NCBI GenBank assembly: GCA_030248225.1
Contig: JASANE010026736.1
Location: 1-64,000, forward strand
Length of the DNA stretch: 64,000 nt
Direction of reading: 5' to 3'
From: Trileptium ribeirensis
Lineage: Eukaryota; Nematoda; Enoplea; Enoplida; Thoracostomopsidae
Made by a program: the position numbers and the translations under genes. Each line of letters opens with the position of its first letter. Position 1 is the first letter of the stretch. Below are positions 46,926 through 57,700 of the stretch, in pieces. The notes below the pieces were generated by a model that saw only the letters and a list, made by a program, of their open reading frames with translations, made no database searches and had not been told where the DNA came from.

Positions 46926-47397
46926 GTGGCGAACATCCCCCAACGTAGAATACCTCATGGAAATGACCCAACTGGGTACGAAACATACTGTAGCACCGGA
47001 ACACGTACCTAAATGGGATTAGAACCAATCTATAACCCCTCCGTGCGCAAGTGAATACATAAGCCGAATTTCCCCGTATATACGTAGCAACGGTAAAGCT
47101 CTGTAGTCGCCATTTTTGTAAACCATAGATATATAGTACAAATCACGAATCGTTACGTCCATTTATCTCGCTACGAACTAAAGATTTTTGTCCTAGTTCG
47201 GCCCGCACCGCCGACAGTTTTTCGTGATCAAACTGGGTAAAGTTATTAACATTTTAAGGATGAAGAATCATCGAAATACATTGCCGTATATACACATATA
47301 GTTAGATAATTAATTATAGTAGGACTATAAAGGCTCGTTGGCATACTCAGATCGCACATATATATAATAACCATTGTTTTGTTGTAGCTTGCTTGAT

Positions 47398-47810
47398 GGC
47401 CATAAAGGCACATGATATGTAATTGATTCGTATTATCATGACCGCATCGTACATTTATATATATCATTGGAATTACCATCGATACTCGTACATGTTTTCA
47501 GGTATACGTACACCATCTGGCAGTCCGATTGGAATATACCTATATATGTGTATATGTACGTATAGAGAAGTTATCGTTGTATCATATTCCTACCATACCT
47601 CTTGCATTGTAAAGGCCATAAAAGCGCCTGTAATTTATTATGATTTTATATCGCTTATGATCGTTTTATTTGAACCGTACGTTGTGCTGGTAGGGGCCGT
47701 AAAAGCGCCGAAATGCGCCAGAATTTTTGTACTTTCTTACAGTTATAATGATACAGTGTACTATTGCTTGTGTCATGCCTTAATTGTGTTTTACTGGCCA
47801 TAAAAGCGCC
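47398..47810 (+). repeat. Spaced GGCCATAAAAGCGCC repeat
   Basis: The 15-mer GGCC(A/G)TAAAAGCGCC occurs at 47614, 47695 and 47796, and a weaker version GGCCATAAAGGCAC at 47398. Flanks between copies are poorly conserved, so this may be a decayed ~80-100 bp tandem array or a cluster of protein-binding sites. Confidence 0.6.
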
Positions 47811-47979
47811 ACTTTTCCTTGTCATTTATATGATAATTGTATGCGTTGTTGTATCCTTGTAACGTATCAGTTTGGAGGTACCATTGATCGGGAATTACCC
47901 GTCTTGTTTAGCGTGATTTTTAAGGAAAATTCTAGGGATTTTTGCGCTTGTAACGCATCGTTTTTGTAGGTTGAAATTG

Positions 47980-48007
47980 CGAGTATGGAGAGCTCTTGCC
48001 ATACTCG
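47980..48007. repeat. Perfect 9-bp hairpin
   Basis: CGAGTATGG, a ten-base loop AGAGCTCTTG, and CCATACTCG. A strong small stem-loop within the long-armed element; not followed by a T-run, so not a typical terminator. Confidence 0.6.
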
Positions 48008-50689
48008 ATTTATAGAGATTTAGGATAGTACGACGCCCCCACTGAACCCAATATATATATATATGTGTGTAGGCAGAAATAGCCCTACCCCGCGTGGTAT
48101 TACCGCAAAGTTTATTTCGGTTTATCGTAGAAGATTGGCTGTGACGGATACCCGCCACGACCGTCCTGACGAATGACGACCACAAAAAAGTTTGACTGTC
48201 CGCCGCGAGTGAAAAGTATAAGAGAAAACCTAAAATATTAAAATTTCCAGTGTTCAATGTTATCATTGTCGCTGGATAAGTTCGTAAGATAAGATAAATT
48301 TTAAAATGAGAATTTATGAAAATTCGGCATCGAAAGTATCGGCTCCGGCCCATAACTCCGGAACCGTTTGGAATTCGAAAATTTAGTACTTAACATTTCT
48401 TATAGAGAACTTTACAGTCTTTCTAATGAGACCGGTTTCGTGGAGATCTGACCCGGATCCACGGACTTATGGGCAAATTAATATGTACGTAAGCCAGTAA
48501 AAGCACAATTAATTAAATAACCTAACGAATATTAAACACAAAATTATATATATGGTATCATTAGATTCTCCAAAATACCGGCTTTCTTTTAAGCCCGGAC
48601 CTGTCCCGCTGCGGAAGATTTCAGGAATAACGCCCCGACAGGCGTGTAACCCCTCATTAGATTCCCCTTGTCGAGACTAACCCAAATATATCCAGAACAC
48701 CCCAGAAAATATGCCCCGAACTCGCGGGAGCCGTTTAAAACACCCTACCCTGGGAAAAATTTGGCATGGACCCTCCTCCGAGAACCTATTTTCTCCCCTA
48801 TCGACCGAATACGGTCCTGTTACATATTCAAATTCTCGGACAGACTGGCTGAGTCCGAATCCGAGACTTTCGTGGCACTTTGGCCATCGCCTATGGAATC
48901 GCGCCCTTTTCCTTTTACCCCTTGGTCCTCGCTTCTCTTTGTTTACTTAAGTCGCGTCTCCCTAAAACATACAAGTATATAGGCTGTATGAACCGAGTAT
49001 CTTTTGATATTAAACTGATAGTTGCATTAAGTAAATAAGCGCTTTAATATAGAATTTATATAGAAAGTGACTACTACATCTGTTCAGTATGCAAACAAGG
49101 CTCGTTTCAGCTGTTAGCTTCGTGTAGCTTCTGCATTGGACTCCTATAGAGTTATTAGCCGATGTTCTTAGCAGTTGATATTGAAGTAATATTAAAGTTG
49201 CAGGGACCACCGACGTTCTAATATAAATAATCTTGTAAGCTTGATATTTATTTAATACAAAATTGATGGAAACTTCTTATCAGTAGAAGTTTTATATAAA
49301 GTTGGCATAAATTTATAACGTTGGATGTAGCATTAACACGAGTTTACGAAGTTTGTGTGTTAAGCGGCAGGTACCCACCGATCAAAAGTGAGCTGTCAAG
49401 TAAATATTATTGGTATTTGGAAATTAACTCTTGTATAGCTTTATAGGAATTTAATATAAAGTTTTAGTATAATTTTAGAAGTTTCCAGAAACTTTTATAT
49501 AGAGTTTATATGAATTTAATATTACGAAAGTCATAAAATCAACAAAGTTAATTTTATAAGATTTGGACATTAAATTTGTCCAAAAATGATCGGAATTTAC
49601 TCCAATAACAGTATTGATTTAAAGGCTCAGAAGTTGGGGTCAAATCGCCCCAAAAGTGCTGAATAAGCACTTTAACAGAAAAAAGATTCAAAATTTGATA
49701 TTTAAGCAGAGACGCACGAGCTCTGCAGAGTTTAGTATGATTTCGACAGCGCAGAGTGCGGTCGGTTTGCAGGTCGGCTCTAGCGCTTCTTCATTGTTTT
49801 ATTCATCGATCGATTTTTGTCATCTGGCTTTCGCTTTGCTCTGGTGCTCGGATGGACGCGCGATGGACGTTGCCCGAATGGAGTCGACCATGTAAGCGTG
49901 GACAGGGAGAAGTAGGGTGGAGGTGAAGTAGGACTGTTGCTAAGTAGAGTAAGCTAGTAGAATAGACGAGGTGAACACGAATAACTCGCATGGATAAACC
50001 GTAAGGTCAAGCCTCCGCGGACTCCCTGTTCGTACTTTGGTTTGCATGATAGCCCTGTCCGTCCTAGCTTGTCCTTCAGGCACGTAGTGGTGGCTAGCCC
50101 CTCAGACAAGTTTATCTGGTGGCCGAAGTCGTACTGAACCTCCTTCAGTCAACGAATTAAGGCCTAAACGACGTGACACTCGCGCCAAGTACTTATTTTA
50201 CATGATTCCCTGAGTGGAGTTAAGATTGAAAAAATTTAGTTTTGAGCCGACCGAGGTTAAACAAAATAAATTTCGAATTGAAAATTACCAGTAGAACTCG
50301 GAATCATTCGTGGTCACGCTATTTTTACTCAATATTTATCAAAGATTTTACTCAAGGTTTTGTTCGTTTTGTCGTTTCTTTGGACGCAAGTTCGTCCGCT
50401 TATTTTGCTACCTTGCTAGTAGGAATTCAGAAAAAATATTGTAGGGACTAAGTTATTCCAGGATCTCAGTCAAATTTTATTAGTATGGCAATAGCACCCT
50501 AGATATCGCCCACAAGCTAAAGGTTGTGTCACCATTATATAAATCGCCTCAATGTCCCATGAGCTGGATAACTCGCTTAGTGTAAAAATTTGATATATCT
50601 CGAGAACTACCCCAGGGATTCGATTAAAATTTTACCCTGATCTCGAGAAGGATCCGAGCCATTGATTCGATACGTAAAACGCTCAAATG

Positions 50690-51110
50690 GAATAATAAAC
50701 CCGACGACCCTGAAGGGGGTCGCAACACCAAAATAGGAAAATCGAAATATCTTAAGTTTTACTCCAGGAATTTTACTAGAACCTTGGCAGTTTCTTTGTC
50801 CACTAACAAATGTGACTTTATAACATATCGATTTCGAGTCGGAACCTCAAACCCGACGACCCTGAAGAGGCCTGCCCCCACCGAAAACGTGAAATTGGTA
50901 TATTTTAAGGTCCTCTCCAGGAATTTTGTTGCAACTCTCGCTGTTTCTTCGTAAGGATGTCCGCTACCGGACACCATCCTAAAACCCAACATTATCAAGT
51001 TGGAATCACAAACCCCGACGGCCCGATAGGGGTCCGCCCCCACCTAAAACTTTAACTGTTTATAGCTTAAAATTCCTTCCAGGAACTTCGATGATTTTTA
51101 CTATACAAAT
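50690..51110 (+). repeat. ~155-bp satellite inside the long-armed element
   Basis: CCCGACGACCCTGAAG-like sequence recurs at about 50,700, 50,852 and 51,014, each followed by CCCCCACC-like, TTTAAG-like and CTCCAGGAATTTT-like segments (about 50,763, 50,925, 51,075). An earlier, weaker unit may begin near 50,540. Confidence 0.7.
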
Positions 51111-52823
51111 AGAGGCCCGTTAGGCCTTCCATTTTATCGACCGGCCCAGCCCGGATTAAGCCCGGCCAAGCCGTTGCTCATTCAAAAATTATGAAAATTA
51201 TGGACCCGGGCAGAGCAAAATCTGCTCAGGGTCGACATAAATTTCACAGAAGTCCCTGCCATATGCAGTTGTATATGCGGTTTCATAAGTAGGTTTCGGT
51301 CTTGCTTTTGCACACATTTTCCAAGCTTTGGTTCTCTCTTTCTCTCTGAGTATATAGCAGTAACGCAGCACAAAAGCCGTCGGAGACTGATATACGGCCG
51401 CAGCAATGAAAATATTAAATTTACAGGGGTTGGTAAATTTCATAGCAGTGGCAAACTTTTTGAGTAACAAAATTGACGATGTCGCTAGACGCGATATCGG
51501 GTCTCGGCCCGACCGACCAATTTTCGTGAGGACCGTTGGCCTAGTCCTAGTAAATCGATAAATAAGGTCAAACCCAGCCTCCATACAAATTTTCATAGAG
51601 AAAGACTGGTAAATTAGGAAGATATTGAAGATTATAGGTTTTCCCCAGCCCCTATAGAATCATACTCAAAATCGAGAGCGAAAACTAGGAATTCGAGCGA
51701 CTTAAGGATACCAACCGAATGAATTACAGTAAATAACATTGTTACGGTTGTCTCGACAACCGGGGCCTCCGTTTACTGACTCGCTTTGTCGAGTAGAAAA
51801 CGTTCGAAAGAATAATTAAATTTTAGTAACAACTAGAGCTCGTTCCGAGAGCCTTTTCAAGTTAAAATAACTTAAGTTTTAGTTTAGGATAACTCCGATG
51901 ACCGATGAGGCATCGCTACGCATAGTTCTCGTTATAGGTAAATTTATAGGCACCTAAATACAATTTTAACCCCTGCCCCTATGCCCCAAAGTTGGCATAA
52001 AATTTGTATAAGGATAACGCACAGCCGTTTTTCGGCATTAATTAATTGCACCCAGGACAAATTTTAGATTATGTAGCAATTTAGGGACTCGCCCGAGCAT
52101 GTCCCTTGGTCCGTGTTTATACCGCTGTCTCGCAGCAATAACGAACGCTTCGTTCACTTTAGGTAAAGTGCAGTTTATGCACGCAGCACACGGTAAATTT
52201 TAGCAACAAGTTTAGTGCAAATTTGGCAACCGCAAGTTCCGAAAAGATAGAAAATTCTGGCCCAACCTTAGTCTACCGGGACTCACGCGCGATTTATGCG
52301 ATAAGTCTACTCGATCATTTTTGTATCGCTATAGCTCATGTTTGTGGACTCGAAAGGTCCGTCTTTGGCAGTTATTCAGATCGTGGAATAGCCGCAATCT
52401 AAGACCAAATTTTATCGTTGCGCCGCCATGCTTGTATATACCGGTATATATATATGGTAGCGATACTTCGACGGTCTCTGTTCCTAGCGAGGCTAACGAG
52501 TGTAACGATTCATGATTTGTGGCACGTATATATTGTCTGTAAATAGGGTGACTACAAGGTCTTACGGTCAGGTCGTACGTACGGGGAACTCGGCTCATGT
52601 ATTCACTTGCGCAACGAGGTTATAAATTGGTTCTAATTCCATGTACGTATGTGATTCAAAGCACGGTTGGTTTCATATCACTCTGGGTCATCTCAGTTAG
52701 GTATTCTAAGTTAGGACACATCCGTAACTAGATTCGAAAATGTTGGCCATTACACTGTGGCCAGGATTAATCTACCTCGTAACGATCCAGTATGGATCTG
52801 TTACACATAAGCAATATCACGTT

Positions 52824-53140
52824 GCAAGGGCGTAGCCACCGGGTCTAGACCCTTTTTCGGTCGGAAAAAAATTTCATCTGTCTTGTAGAAAGAAAGGAAG
52901 GATCCCGTCAGAAATATAATAGGAAGCAAGGAACTTACATAAAAATTCGCCCAATATATCTACACAAAAGTATATGCATGGATGAATTTTCCTAAAGTTG
53001 TCTGTCGACGATGTTAATATAGAACATTTTCATTACTAGGTAACTGTGAATGTATGGAATAAAAAAATTTGTGGGACCTTCTTTTTCACCGACGTCATTG
53101 GGACGAGGTTCCCACCTCTTCGAAATTGGTACGCCCCTGC
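52824..53140. mobile_element. Short TIR element ending GGGGCGTA
   Basis: The left end GCAAGGGCGTAGCCACC and right end GGTACGCCCCTGC (inverse GCAGGGGCGTACC) bound about 317 bp, directly beside the right arm of the long-armed element. Ends of the CAGGGGCGTAGCCA type are common for non-autonomous hAT-like elements; a clean 8-bp duplication was not found. Confidence 0.55.
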
Positions 53141-53423
53141 CACGGGGTCGAGATAAAATAGTTTCGGTTAGTGGGTATAAATCAAGAAATCGAAATATAT
53201 AGCGAAAATTCTAATTCATTATTTAATTTGACCAAATTTTTGCCCGAAATTTTCAATTTTACCATAAGAGCGTAGTATAGGACTTAAAGCTGAAAAAAAT
53301 TTGACACTCGATCACTAAGCCTGAGCTAGGCTAGTCTAAGGCGCTTTGCGGATACTGTCCCATCTGTCACTGTCTGAGCTCAGCTAAGCTAAGCTGCTCT
53401 CGCGGACACTATCCCATATGTCG

Positions 53424-54036
53424 CTAAGTCCAAGCTAAGCTGAATAAGCACTGGAGCAGCCCTGGGCAAATACCACCGTACATATACAGCAAAGACTCAA
53501 TAACTGATTTTACGTAATATGTGTTTGTCAGGATAGCAATTGCATCCTTTTTCATAACCCCGGTCGCGCCATGAACACCATAACTCCACTCATCTGCCAA
53601 CACTTTATTCCTGATTCTTCCATCGTAAACTAGCATAAACAATTTGAATGTATAGTTCAACATAACGTATACTTATTTCACATTCCAAATTTGTCACCAT
53701 TAGGATTGTTTGCAAAAGCTAATATCTCCTCAATCAGCTGTCGGTATAAAAGCACAGGCAATTCTACGCACATTGTATAAAACCTTATCCAAATCAGTTA
53801 ACCGAGCAGATATTTAGCACACTTTGAAAGCCATTCAATCTCTGCAAATCTGCTTTTTGGACTTCCACAATTTCAGGAGGGTCTACTGTACCAGAGGTTA
53901 GTCCTAGAGCTCCAGTTCCATGCTCTAGCAGCTCAGCGGGAAAATTGATCAATGGGAGTTGCTGGATTACGAATATTATGGGATTTCGTTGGCGAAAATG
54001 GTCAAAATAGCAACATATACCCATACAACAACACAT
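53424..54036 (-). other. Unassigned coding-like block
   Basis: Two minus-strand open frames (53794-54036, 80 codons; 53424-53663, 79 codons) have ordinary-looking protein composition, e.g. LEHGTGALGLTSGTVDPPEI and DGRIRNKVLADEWSYGVHGA. An interrupted frame with LYRQLIEEILAFANN lies between them. This could be exons of a minus-strand gene or a decayed mobile-element protein. I recognise no family and cannot define splice sites. Confidence 0.3.
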
Positions 54037-54620
54037 ACCAAAATAACAGCAGTGATTATGTATGACTAAAAATTGGCGTTCCTCATTTGTGGGTTTTATA
54101 TGACTCTCTGTCTAGGGACTATGGGGGCATGACTGAAAAGTTGTTGGGTTCATTTTCTTAGCTCGCGCCAGCAGTAACAGCGTCAGATATTTATTGTCAA
54201 ATCAATTATCTTTACGAAAATTTTGTCTTAGTGGTATCACAATCTCCGACAGCTATACACCATCTACTAAGGTGTGATGTACTTTTTTGAACCATTTGCC
54301 GCTGTTTGTTACTAGAAGTCCTAAGGAAAATTTCGCAGGTTTTGGATATCTAATTCTTATTTGGTTTCCAACAATTTAGGAAGTACTTATTTTCGTGCGA
54401 GAAATATGTTTTGCCGCTTCCTGGATTTCGAATATAAGCTTTCGATATATTTCATTTCAGATCCCAAATATACTAATCGGTTTCATGCAATTTTTGTATC
54501 AGTTTACATAATACACAGGTTGTTGCTCAAACAATTATTTCGATTGCCAAATTCTTACGGTTTCCGTGCTTTCGCAAGCTTTGGCGTTGAGTTGTGGTGA
54601 CGGTGCAAAACGGGCCAGCG

Positions 54621-54722
54621 ATGACGGATTTGAGCAAACCGATATCCCATAGCCGACAGCAACTATATTCACAGGTCGACAGGCCACCTTTTCAACGCCT
54701 GTTTACCTCACCTTTAGTACGA
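54621..54722 (+). CDS. DNAL4: DNAL4 exon 1
   Basis: ATG followed by 34 open codons ending FQRLFTSPLVR, donor GTAAGT. The RL..T.PLVR motif is the conserved N-terminal segment of DNAL4 and splices in phase 0 to exon 2 (YCDM). The residues before FQRL show no conservation I recognise, so the exact start is less certain. Confidence 0.82.
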
Positions 54723-57700
54723 GTAAGTTGAGTTTATGCAATTTTATTAGCCTTAGCTATTTTACTTGTATTACTTCCGGAGTAAGTTGGTTATTTGAGA
54801 TATGCCGAGAAATATTGTTGCTGTCAGTAGCTAACGTCCAGGTAACAACTCTTCCACTCAGCACCAGTGTTCCCAACCAATGTATTAGTTGGACTTTGCT
54901 AGGTAAACTTAATGCAGATTAGATAACTGACCAATGTTTGCCACAAAAATTATTGAATGTCCGGAAGGCGTTACGAGCAAGCGAACTACGACAAAATTGT
55001 TAAATTTTAAAGTAAACTTTTATTTTACCTCGGTAAGTTACGAAGGAACAGCGGCCAAGCGAGTACTGTGTCTAAAAAGAAGTTATAGTTTTAAGTATCG
55101 CAGTTATTGATACCCTTTTGGGGATATGTTGGTTAACGTCTTGTAACCAAAGTTTTTTTTTTACAAAAATTCTTTTTGAGCAATTTATGTTAAACTATTT
55201 TGAAGTAGTTGGGATGTCACTACTTAAGCCGATTAGACCCAAAACTTTAGAGTATTCCAACAAAACTAGTAGAAAGTTGGGTTGGTGTCAAGACGCGTCG
55301 AATGGTGGGTGAAAATCCAAATTAAAAAAAAATTAGGGTTCCCGAGGGGGGACCATTGGGACCCTAATCTGAAATTTTAAAAATTCGATTTTTCGGTTGA
55401 AATGATCAGGGGAGGTCTCGAGGATTACAAAAATACCAAAATTTCCAGAATCTGGCCATTTTTGGGCAAACGCGGGCTGGGGGATAATGGAAAATAACCG
55501 AAAGTTGAAGAAATGCCAAAATACCATAGCAATCTTTCTTACGAAGCTGTTGCTTGTCTGTGGCTGCCTTGATATGGACACTTTTTTAGCAGTTTGTATT
55601 GATGTTCGGTCTATAACTTCATTTGTTTTGAATTAGGCTCGTTTCGTGATACCAAAGCGTTGTTGAATTCACGAGGTCTTTATTATGCATATGCGAAGAG
55701 GTTAAAATTTTTTTAATTTTGTGTTGCATAGGTTGTTTCGATTTGATTTTTGATTAGGGGCTCCATATCTCGCCAACTTTTGGGAGTCCGGTTCGGCTCG
55801 TTTAGGATCAGTCCGTTCGCGGTTTGGCAACACCGGCCTTACCTGGGATGCTCTAGCTATGTTCAATTCTTTGATCGATTATAGCAGTTAAATAGATTTG
55901 AATCACTGGCGATGCGTTTGTGCAATGGCACGATTAAATATGGCGAAAATAACGCTATATTTTTGAGACATAGCAATCACCTTAATTCTGTTTCTCCTGT
56001 GTTTGTATGTGAGTTCGACCGTTTCTGTGACGCAGTGTCGCATTGTTACTGTTGGATGGTAAAGCTATGTGTAGTTCGACAAACTGCATTTTTTGTCTAT
56101 TTTGTAATAATATTGGTTTCAGTATTGCGATATGGCTGACACGATGCGTGACGAAGTAATGGATACATGCTTGTCGGCGTGCCAAAGGAATACCAACAAT
56201 CAGGTATATAACTTAGCAGGTTTCTTTATTTGCTAATCGACAGGCGGGCAGTCTTTGCTGTGAGGCTTATTTTTGGACCTACGCATGAAAAAAATGGTTT
56301 TACTTCAAATTCCTGGTTCGAGGCGGTATGCTGAAACGACACCGAATTGAATAAATACGTTGTGTATGTTGTGACTAAAATGACTTCGAGTTTTAATTTT
56401 TAAGTACTCTATTTTACCGGGTTTCAAGAATGAGGAAGCGGGGCCCACCCCAATTTGTCCAAACGATACCCTTATTGGCACCCTCCGACTCAAACACTAT
56501 CCCTTCAGTGGTCTGTTTCAGATATTGAAATTTTTGGTTCGGCTACGAAAACTGCAGTTCTGAGACCGTATATCCGTACGAAATAAGTTATTAGTTATGC
56601 CGAGGTGCTGCGGCTGCTCAGAATTTAACTTTAAGCGCTGTCCATCAATAAACAAGGCCTTCTTGAATGAGCCTACCTTTTCATTTTCGGTTCTCCCACC
56701 TTCGAGGTCGCAACTGAACCCAAACTTGAAACTCCTTGGCGATCCCACAGCTGCCCTATTAATATTGCTGATGGTATTGGCGTCGGCCAAGCGAAATGAC
56801 TTTCCCCACTTGTTACTACTTTTGCGTGCTAAAACAATTCTAGCCGAAATCTTTTACAAGCTAAAGTGTAATTTTAATTTAACCGTTCGTATGAAATTTG
56901 GCTCAGAGTATCTTGTCATCGCGAATGTTTGTATGTTTAATATTACCTCCATTTCTCTGCCTAGCTTTTACTTTCTAGGTACTTAGCATTTTGTCAGAAA
57001 GTGGTCAACGTAGTGGCTATTGTGTGTTGCATTGGTGAAAGCTTTTACATTCTATTTGTGTGTGTACGCGATCGGCCATAACTCGGGAACGACTTTACCG
57101 ATTTTCATGATCTTGGGCTCATGCGAACCGGCATAGCCGATTTACCTACATACCCGGAGTGTTTTTTGATTTGGGGTCTGGTTCCAGGGTCAGTGGTCGA
57201 AAAGTGGGTTTTTACCCCATTTTCGTACCCTTCACGGAAAAAGGCTATATTTTTTCTTAACAGTCGAATTTTTTTCTGGTTGGTTTTATTTCATAGTAAA
57301 ATGATAAATGCCGATGCCTTTTTTCGTTTTTCTATTAAGTCTGCGGTTCATAAGGTTTGAGATATGGCACCTTGTGGTTCCTCGACCCAAAATTCGAGAA
57401 TTTCTTCTGAGACGTCCTGGGCGGCTGAAAAGTTTTACTTGGGGGTTTTCGGGCATGGGAAACTGATTGTCCGTTTTGATTTTGCTCTGGACCCATTGGG
57501 CCATGGGTACGAGGGTGTGGCGCCACCATAGCTCATCGACCCAAAATTCCTACTTTTATTGTGACGTCTTGGGAGCGGGATAGCTTGCATTTGGGGGGTT
57601 TTCGGGCATGGGAAACTTATTGCCGGTGCAAGTTTTGTTCTAACATGTGCGGTATCGTGTGATATCCACACACAGCATATCGACGCATGCTGTACAGAAG

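Larger units (their letters stand above)
46579..52809. mobile_element. 6.2-kb long-inverted-arm element with satellite interior
   Basis: The left arm 46579-47178 and right arm 52480-52809 are inverted copies. Matching landmarks in order from the outside: TGTAACAGATCCATAC, ATCGTTACGAGGT, ATTAATC.TG.CCAC, AACATTTTCGAAT, AGAATACCT, ATGACCCA, TTAGAACCAAT.TATAACC, GCGCAAGTGAATACAT (47045-47060 and inverted at 52597-52612), CCCCGTA, TGTAGTC, ATGAATCGTTAC-like. The left arm is longer because it holds an expanded minisatellite. The interior has several tandem repeats and no recognisable transposase. Target duplication not identified. Confidence 0.75.

Noticed and set aside
47895..48353. 152-codon minus-strand open frame inside the long-armed element
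   Set aside because: Overlaps a hairpin and low-complexity AT repeats, and shows no transposase or other motif.
51198..51596. 132-codon minus-strand open frame inside the long-armed element
   Set aside because: Close to satellite sequence and without a recognisable domain; could be reconsidered if found intact in other copies.
56123..56160. In-frame ATG in DNAL4 exon 2 as an alternative start
   Set aside because: The upstream exon encodes the conserved PLVR segment and joins in phase with good splice sites, so the protein most likely starts at 54,621.
56597..56986. 129-codon plus-strand open frame in DNAL4 intron 2
   Set aside because: No recognised family, and an opposite-strand frame of similar length overlaps it, so it is likely chance.
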